Shown piece by piece: positions 58,179 through 64,000 of a stretch of 64,000 nt of DNA. The stretch lies in the NCBI GenBank assembly GCA_003139095.1, contig PLHW01000030.1, positions 513 to 64,512 of the forward strand. The letters run 5' to 3'. Under the pieces are notes generated by a model, which ran no database searches, was not told the DNA's origin, and was given only the letters and a program-made list of their open reading frames with translations. Positions within the stretch are counted from its first letter, which is position 1, and each line of letters starts with the position of its first letter. This DNA comes from Acidobacteriaceae bacterium. Lineage in GTDB: Bacteria; Acidobacteriota; Terriglobia; Terriglobales; Acidobacteriaceae. A program made the position numbers and the translations under genes.

Positions 58179-59180
58179 GTGACTTTGAGTGTGGGGAAAG
58201 TTTATCTCGCCGCATCCTCGCCCGAGAGCACGCTCGAACTCGCGCTGGACGCGGGCACCGCCTGGACTATCGGGCGCTCCGCGGACAACGCGCTGGTCTG
58301 CAACGACAAATCCATGTCCCGCCGCCACGGCATGATTCAGCAGATGCAGCCCGGCAAGTATTACTTTATTGACCTTGGCAGCAGCAACGGATCCTCGTTG
58401 AACGGGCGCCGCATTACCATCCCCATCGAATTGCGCGACCAGGACTGCATCGTCTGCGGTGCCACGCGCCTCACGTTTCATGACCACTCGAAAGGCGCGG
58501 GTGCAAGCCAGGCCAACGAAAGCGACGGCGCGACCATGGTGCTCTACGCCCGCCGCACCATCACCGTGCTGGTCGTCGACATTCGCGACTTCACGCCCCT
58601 CACCCGTCAACTGAATGATGCGGTGCTCGCCCAGACCATCGGCACCTGGTTTCGCCACGCGGGAATGATTCTTCGCCGCTACGGCGCCTCCGGAGACAAA
58701 TACATTGGCGATGCCGTCATGGCCGTATGGACGCACGCCACCGAAACACCAACCAGCGCCGAGATCTGCGACATTCTGAAGGCGCTGTCCGAGATCGAGG
58801 CATTTACCCGAACCCTGCACCAGCAATTTCCCCTGCCCGCGGCGCTCCGGGTGGGCGCGGGCGTCAATACGGGAATCTCCATCATGAGCAACACCGGCCC
58901 GCAGGAGAATCCCGATTTCAGTCCGCTCGGCGACGCGGTAAACGCCGGCTTCCGCCTTGAGACAGCGACCAAGAAGGCGGGGTTCGACGTAGCCCTCGGT
59001 CGCGCGACGGCCGAAGCGCTCAACCGAAGCGGGACCTTTGCCGCCCACTTCCAGAAAAAGTCAGTGGAGTTGAAGGGCTACGACGAGGCGGTCGAGGCCT
59101 GGTTTACGACATTTGACACTCTGAAGGATTATTTGGCGGCGGTGGCGCTGGACCGGAGTCACCGTACTTCGCCGCAGTAG
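58179..59180 (+). CDS. FHA domain-containing class III nucleotide cyclase
   Basis: FHA: WTIGRSADNALVCNDKSMSRRHGMI, DLGSSNGSSLNGRRI; cyclase: VLVVDIRDFTPL, GDKYIGDAVMAVW, LGDAVNAGFRLE; GTG start. Confidence 0.92.
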   Translation: MTLSVGKVYLAASSPESTLELALDAGTAWTIGRSADNALVCNDKSMSRRHGMIQQMQPGKYYFIDLGSSNGSSLNGRRITIPIELRDQDCIVCGATRLTFHDHSKGAGASQANESDGATMVLYARRTITVLVVDIRDFTPLTRQLNDAVLAQTIGTWFRHAGMILRRYGASGDKYIGDAVMAVWTHATETPTSAEICDILKALSEIEAFTRTLHQQFPLPAALRVGAGVNTGISIMSNTGPQENPDFSPLGDAVNAGFRLETATKKAGFDVALGRATAEALNRSGTFAAHFQKKSVELKGYDEAVEAWFTTFDTLKDYLAAVALDRSHRTSPQ

Positions 59181-59277
59181 CGGAGGATGGCCGCCGCATT
59201 GAGGCGTGTGGCATTTGGTTTTCGCGCGTTAGTTCTGCTAGTCTGCCAGTTCGACCTTAGGCGAAGGGATTCCATCC

Positions 59278-61062
59278 ATGAAAAATTGGTCACGACGTTT
59301 GCATTGCACTGTGCTGGTTTGCTGTCTCTCTGCGAGCTTGGTTTGGGCTTCGGATAAGACGGCGGAGGCCGCGAAGTCCGAGGCGGGAGCGGGAGCGGCG
59401 GCGTATGAAGCGGCGCAACCGGCGAAGGAAAACCTCGACTACACGATGTACCAGCGGATTCGCGAAGAGGGATTGCGGCACTCGCATGTGATGGAGTATG
59501 CGTCGGGGCTGATGGACGGGATTGGGCCGCGGCTGACGGGATCGCCGAATTTGCGGCGGGCGAACGAGTGGACGCGGGATCAACTGACAGCGATGGGCTG
59601 CGCGAACGTGCATCTGGAAGACTGGGGCGAGTTCGGGATGGGCTGGCAGCAGCTGAATACCTGGGTGCGGATGAGTTCGCCGGATACGGCGGTGTTTATT
59701 GCGCAGGCGGCGCCGTGGTCGCCGTCGACGAATGGGGCGGTGAGTGGGGCGGCGATCTGGCTGGATGTGGACAAGCCGGAGGATTTGGACAAGTACAAGG
59801 GAAAAGTTGCGGGGAAGATCGTGCTGTATGGGGCGATGCGGGAAGTGAAGCCGGTCGATAAGGCGCTGTTCGAGCGCACGGATGAGAAGGAGCTGGCGAA
59901 GACGGCAGAGTATCCGCTGAGCCCGTCGCGGGAGTATGAGCAATATATAAAGGACCGCAAAAAGCGGCAGGAGTTGCAGGAGAAGGTGACGAATTTTCTG
60001 GTGGCGGAGCACGCGCTGGCGGTGGTGCTGCCGAGCCGGGACGGGCGGAACAGCGGGGGCTCCGGGGGAACGATTTTTGACGACGGGAGCTTTGCATGGT
60101 CTACGTATCAGAAGGAGCACGCGCTGCAGTTTCCGGTGGTGGTGATGGCGATCGAGAACTATGGGCGAGTGTACCGGCTGCTGAAGGCGCATGTGCCGGT
60201 GACGATCGAAATGAATGTGGATACGAAGTTCACGGGCGATCACGAGCACGGGTTCGACACGATTGCGGAGATTCCGGGGACGGACGCGAAGTTGAAAGAC
60301 GAAGTGGTGATGGTGGGAGGACACCTGGATTCGTGGGCGTCAGGGACGGGCGCGACGGATAACGGGGCGGGAACGGTGGTAGCGATGGAGGTGATGCGGA
60401 TTTTGAACGCGCTCGGGGTGAAGCCGCGGCGGACGATCCGGATCGGGCTGTGGACGGGCGAAGAGCAGGGATTGTTCGGGTCGGCGCGATACGTGAAAGA
60501 GCATTTTGGATCGGCGCCGCTCTCGACTGCGCCCGACCAGGCGAAGCTGCCGGAGTGGCTGAGGAAAACGGTGGGACCGCTGGAGCTGAAGCCGGAGCAG
60601 GCGAAGATTTCGGGCTACTTCAACGTGGATAACGGGACGGGGAAGATTCTCGGCGTGTACTTGCAGGAGAACGCGGCGGTGGGTCCGATATTTGCGCAGT
60701 GGACGGAGCCGCTGAAGGACCTGGGCGTGACGACGATCACGATGCGCAATACGGGCGGGACGGATCACGAGTCGTTTGATGCGGTGGGGATTCCGGGATT
60801 CCAGTTTATACAGGATGAGATGGACTACACGTCGCGGACGCACCACTCGAATATGGACACGTATGAGCGGTTGCAGGAGCCGGACTTGAAACAGGCGGCG
60901 ACGGTGGAGGCGATTTTTGTGTATAACGCGGCAATGCGGGACGGGATGCTGCCGCGGAAGCCGCTGCCGCATCCGGAACTGGAGGAGCAGAGGAGGAGTC
61001 CGCTGAAGAAAGTGATGCCGGGGGCGGTGGAGGAAGAGGAAGTGAAGGGGCCGGAGAATTAA
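59278..61062 (+). CDS. M28 family metallopeptidase
   Basis: MVGGHLDSWASGTGATDNGAGTVVAMEVMRIL, GLWTGEEQGLFGSARYV, GGTDHESFDAVGIPGFQFIQ. Confidence 0.92.
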   Translation: MKNWSRRLHCTVLVCCLSASLVWASDKTAEAAKSEAGAGAAAYEAAQPAKENLDYTMYQRIREEGLRHSHVMEYASGLMDGIGPRLTGSPNLRRANEWTRDQLTAMGCANVHLEDWGEFGMGWQQLNTWVRMSSPDTAVFIAQAAPWSPSTNGAVSGAAIWLDVDKPEDLDKYKGKVAGKIVLYGAMREVKPVDKALFERTDEKELAKTAEYPLSPSREYEQYIKDRKKRQELQEKVTNFLVAEHALAVVLPSRDGRNSGGSGGTIFDDGSFAWSTYQKEHALQFPVVVMAIENYGRVYRLLKAHVPVTIEMNVDTKFTGDHEHGFDTIAEIPGTDAKLKDEVVMVGGHLDSWASGTGATDNGAGTVVAMEVMRILNALGVKPRRTIRIGLWTGEEQGLFGSARYVKEHFGSAPLSTAPDQAKLPEWLRKTVGPLELKPEQAKISGYFNVDNGTGKILGVYLQENAAVGPIFAQWTEPLKDLGVTTITMRNTGGTDHESFDAVGIPGFQFIQDEMDYTSRTHHSNMDTYERLQEPDLKQAATVEAIFVYNAAMRDGMLPRKPLPHPELEEQRRSPLKKVMPGAVEEEEVKGPEN

Positions 61063-61081
61063 GGGTTAGGCTAAGGGCTGG

Positions 61082-61156
61082 GCAAAGGCAACAGCAAAAG
61101 CAAAAGCAACAGCAACAGCAACAGCAACAGCAGAGGCAACAGCAACAGCAACAGAG
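61082..61156. repeat. hexamer microsatellite (AACAGC)n
   Basis: ggcaacagcaaaagcaaaagcaacagcaacagcaacagcaacagcagaggcaacagcaacagcaacag. Confidence 0.9.
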
Positions 61157-61180
61157 GCGGACAAGAGTGTCCGCCCCACA
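61156..61180. repeat. dispersed palindrome GGCGGACA-AGAG-TGTCCGCC-CCACA
   Basis: Perfect 8-bp stem; same core at 40251 and 63191. Confidence 0.8.
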
Positions 61181-61242
61181 CATCCCAAGGCAACACCAAC
61201 ACCAGCAACACGAGGCAGCGCCTTATTATGGGCGCATCCCCA

Positions 61243-62481
61243 TCACAACAGTTGCATTGGTTGCGGAGATTCTGGCGGTGGGGTGGGGCTTGACTCTCCT
61301 TTGTAGACGCGGGCGATGGCGCGGACGATCTGGCGCATCGGGAGTTCGTCTTTTCCGTTCGCGAAGAAAATCTCACCTTTGCGGGTTCCGCGATAACACC
61401 AGCGTTTAAGGATGGCGAGATGCTCCATGTGCTCCATGAGGCTGGCGGGGCGCGCGGGGAGAAGTGCGTCGAGGGCGGATTGGATGCGGGCTTCCATGGA
61501 TTGCGACTTGGCGTGCTCGGCGGCGGAGAGCGGGAAGATGGCGGGGCCGGCGATGGCGCCGGCATCGACGCGGAAGAGGGCGACGGTTTCGGGCTGTGCG
61601 GAGGGCTGAATAATGAGGGCGCGCATGCGGTCGATGCGCCGCACGGGCTCGGGCATTTGCTGGAGGATGGGCGTGAGCTTTTCGAGGCGGGCGTGGAGGG
61701 CGGCGGCCTGCTCGAAGGCGAGCGACTCAGAGGCGCGATTGCGGTCGGCGGAAATCTGGCGCTTGAGGGATTCGCCGCGCGTGCTGAGGAAGTCTTCAAC
61801 GCGAATGACCTCGTCGCGGTATTCGTCGCGGGTGCAACCCTTGAAGCAGGGAGCGAGGCACATCTTCATTTCGGAGTAGACGCAGCCGGGATGATTCGGG
61901 TCGGGATGGAGGTCTTCGACGCAGCGGCGAATGAGGAAAAAATCTAGCACGTCGTTGATGAATTTTTCGGCAATGGGGCGCGACGGGAAGGGGCCGTAGT
62001 AGAGGTTTCCGCTGGTGAAGCGGCCGAGGCGGGTGGTGATGGAGGCGCGCGGAAATTCGTTTTCGAGATGGAGCTTGGCGAGCGGAGGAAAGCGCAGGCG
62101 CAGGCGTTTGTCATAACTTTTGGGGAAGGCGAGACGCAGGACCTGGTAGAGGAGGAAAGCGGATTCGAAGTCGGAGCCGGTGAGGGAATATTCGATGGAG
62201 TGGACGCGGTCGCGGAGGTTGAGGCGGCGGGAGTGCTCGTCGGGCGGGGAGAGCAGGCGCTCGAGGCGGCGGCGCAAATTGGCGGTCTTGGTGACGTACG
62301 GCTCGGAAGCGGGGTCGGGGCCGCGCAGGAGAAAGACGGCGGAGGCGGCGGGGACGGCGGCGAAGAAATCGTGGCCGGGGCCGGGCGCGAATTGGAGATG
62401 GGTGGCGAGCACAGGGAACTCCGGGTACGGATTCGTCAAAACGGTTACCAGGGGACGCCCATGTTTACACACGGAGTACAC
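61243..62481 (-). CDS. UvrC-like protein (GIY-YIG plus UVR regions only, no RNase H-like C-terminal half)
   Basis: YVTKTANLRRRLERLL, YYGPFPSRPIAEKFINDVLDFFLIRRC, CLAPCFKGCTRDEYRDEVIRVEDFL, ESLAFEQAAALHARLEKL. Confidence 0.8.
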   Translation of the reverse strand: MYSVCKHGRPLVTVLTNPYPEFPVLATHLQFAPGPGHDFFAAVPAASAVFLLRGPDPASEPYVTKTANLRRRLERLLSPPDEHSRRLNLRDRVHSIEYSLTGSDFESAFLLYQVLRLAFPKSYDKRLRLRFPPLAKLHLENEFPRASITTRLGRFTSGNLYYGPFPSRPIAEKFINDVLDFFLIRRCVEDLHPDPNHPGCVYSEMKMCLAPCFKGCTRDEYRDEVIRVEDFLSTRGESLKRQISADRNRASESLAFEQAAALHARLEKLTPILQQMPEPVRRIDRMRALIIQPSAQPETVALFRVDAGAIAGPAIFPLSAAEHAKSQSMEARIQSALDALLPARPASLMEHMEHLAILKRWCYRGTRKGEIFFANGKDELPMRQIVRAIARVYKGESSPTPPPESPQPMQLL

Positions 62482-62598
62482 GAAGGACGGCCAGAACTTT
62501 CTTGCAGTCTACCCTGAAATTGCCCCCCTTCGCTCAGATGCCATCGAGAAAAAGTCACGCGCTCCCCGGGTGATACCTGGGCGAAGATGCTGGCACGC

Positions 62599-63048
62599 TC
62601 ATGTTTGATGAGGGGCGGTTTCAGGGTGGGGGGAATTTTTGCCGCGGTCCATGGCTTGATTGGCGAGGCGGTCGGCGATCTGGTTGTGCTCGCGGAGAGC
62701 GTGGCGGATTTCGACGTACTCGATCTGCGCGGTGAGGTGCTGGGCCTCATCGTAGAGTTTGCGCAGCTCGGGATGGCGGACTTTGTAGATGCCCTTCATC
62801 TGGCGGACCATGAGCTCGGAGTCGCTGACGATTTTGAGCGAGGGAATGCGGTGGGCGATGGCGAAGCGGAGAGCGGCGAGGAGTCCGTTGTATTCGGCGT
62901 AGTTGTTGGTGCGATGGCCGAGGTACTGGCTGAGTTCGGCGACTTTTTTGCCGTGAGCGTCATGGATGACGACACCGAAGCCGGCGGGGCCGGGGTTGCC
63001 TCGGGCTCCGCCGTCGACGTGGGCGGTGTGGGCTGGGGCGGCGTCCAT
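62599..63048 (-). CDS. rnhA: ribonuclease HI family protein
   Basis: HVDGGARGNPGPAGFGVVI, NNYAEYNGLLAAL, IVSDSELMVRQMKG, EHNQIADRLANQAM. Confidence 0.94.
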   Translation of the reverse strand: MDAAPAHTAHVDGGARGNPGPAGFGVVIHDAHGKKVAELSQYLGHRTNNYAEYNGLLAALRFAIAHRIPSLKIVSDSELMVRQMKGIYKVRHPELRKLYDEAQHLTAQIEYVEIRHALREHNQIADRLANQAMDRGKNSPHPETAPHQT

Positions 63049-63069
63049 GGGGAAAGTTTACAGGATCGG

Positions 63070-63107
63070 TTCTCAGTTCTCAGTTCTTCTCAGTTCTCAG
63101 TTGTCAG
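63070..63107. repeat. period-7 repeat TTCTCAG
   Basis: ttctcag ttctcag ttc ttctcag ttctcag ttgtcag. Confidence 0.8.
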
Positions 63108-63190
63108 AGCGAGAACTTTGACCGCGGAGTACGCGGCGCGCGGTGGACGTGCCCGGGAACGGCGCGCGGGGACTTGATTCGGCGCAGGCA

Positions 63191-63216
63191 CGCGGACAGG
63201 AGTGTCCGCGCCACAC
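63191..63216. repeat. dispersed palindrome CGCGGACA-GGAG-TGTCCGCG-CCACAC
   Basis: Perfect 8-bp stem; same family as 61156 and 40251. Confidence 0.8.
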
Positions 63217-63223
63217 GAAAAAG

Positions 63224-63979
63224 CTAGCGGCCGGTGGCCAAGCGCGTGGCCAGGCGCGGGGGGAGCTTGGCGGCCAGGATTTTTTCCTGGGCTACGCGGA
63301 GGTTGTAGGGGACGCGGTAGAAGGTGACGACCCAGGCATCGGTGTCGAAGATGGCGAAGGCGGCGCGCCAGTCGCCATCGCGGGGTTGGCCGACGGAGCC
63401 GGGATTGACGAGATAGCGGACATCTTTTCGCAGAGGCCAATCGGAGGATTCGGGCCGACCGATGGTGCGATAGCCGGGGCGGTAGGCTTCGCTGATTTCG
63501 CCTTGGAGCATGAATCCGCCCTGAAGGTGAGTGTGGCCGAAGAAGGTGACAGGGACGGGGTTGGTGATGAGGGGCTCGATGGCATCGCGTACGCTGACCA
63601 TGTATTCGTCTTCGTCGAGCGCGGAGCCGTGGACGAACTGGATGCCGGGGAACTCGTCGAGGCGGATGGGACCTTGCGGAAGAGAGCGGAGCCAGTCGAG
63701 ATTGGCGCGGGTAAGCTGGTCGCGGGTCCAGAGTGTGGCGAGGCCGGCGACGGGATTGAAGTCTTCGAGATCCATGAGGCCACTGACGGCCCTGTCATGA
63801 TTGCCGCGGACGAAAACTTTGCCGAGCTCGCGGGCGCGGGCGATGACCTCGTTGGGATTGCCGCCATAGCCGACCGTGTCTCCGAGGTTGACGACGAGAT
63901 CGTGAGGGGGAGCGGCCGCGAGGCAGGCGTCGAAGGCCTCGAGGTTGCTGTGGATATCGCTGAGTAGAAGGATGCGCAC
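63224..63979 (-). CDS. YfcE/MJ0936-like metallophosphoesterase
   Basis: MRILLLSDIHSNLEAFDACL, VNLGDTVGYGGNPNEVI, VRGNHDRAVSG, FFGHTHLQGGF. Confidence 0.93.
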   Translation of the reverse strand: MRILLLSDIHSNLEAFDACLAAAPPHDLVVNLGDTVGYGGNPNEVIARARELGKVFVRGNHDRAVSGLMDLEDFNPVAGLATLWTRDQLTRANLDWLRSLPQGPIRLDEFPGIQFVHGSALDEDEYMVSVRDAIEPLITNPVPVTFFGHTHLQGGFMLQGEISEAYRPGYRTIGRPESSDWPLRKDVRYLVNPGSVGQPRDGDWRAAFAIFDTDAWVVTFYRVPYNLRVAQEKILAAKLPPRLATRLATGR

Positions 63980-64000
63980 GGCGAAGGGAGGATTATAGCG

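Noticed and set aside
1-64000. Transposase, integrase, prophage, tRNA or rRNA genes
   Set aside because: None recognised by reading ORF translations and intergenic DNA; a tRNAscan and IS search would be needed to exclude short or divergent ones

Overview
GC-rich bacterial chromosomal window, most likely Acidobacteriota (inferred from gene content and repeat style; not proven by any search). Flanks are ordinary: 3' part of rpoC, YihY-like protein, pyruvate kinase, rhomboid, M28 and S9 peptidases, a LysW-like mini-protein, ribosomal protein S1, HIT protein, MFS transporter and a sensor kinase at the left; PSMA-like M28 peptidase, cNMP-binding patatin, PIN/antitoxin pair, FHA-cyclase, M28 peptidase, UvrC-like protein, RNase H and phosphoesterase at the right. 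The centre (about 19-51 kb) is a large electron-transfer island: a System II cytochrome c maturation pair (CcsA/ResB) diverging from a 16-haem cytochrome, two NHL beta-propeller proteins, three tetrahaem cytochrome paralogs (two in tandem with homologous leaders, each followed by its own intrinsic terminator), a parvulin-type prolyl isomerase, a Cys-free outer-membrane beta-barrel, an 11(+1)-haem cytochrome, GT-C-like membrane proteins and an octahaem cytochrome fused to five chitobiase-C-like beta domains. I count 47 CXXCH plus one CX3CH motif in six proteins. The arrangement resembles a porin-cytochrome conduit or extracellular cytochrome filament locus. Nested in the island is a Dlt-like four-part acyl-transfer set: AMP-ligase, carrier protein, MBOAT and SGNH protein. 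Other signals are period-8 palindromic octamer arrays at transcription-unit boundaries, a dispersed GCGGACA-N4-TGTCCGC palindrome that is translated in frame in one gene, a four-copy 22-mer repeat, CRP-type GTGA-N6-TCAC palindromes upstream of cytochrome genes, and C-rich/G-poor rut-like tracts. No tRNA, rRNA, CRISPR array, transposase or integrase was found by eye.
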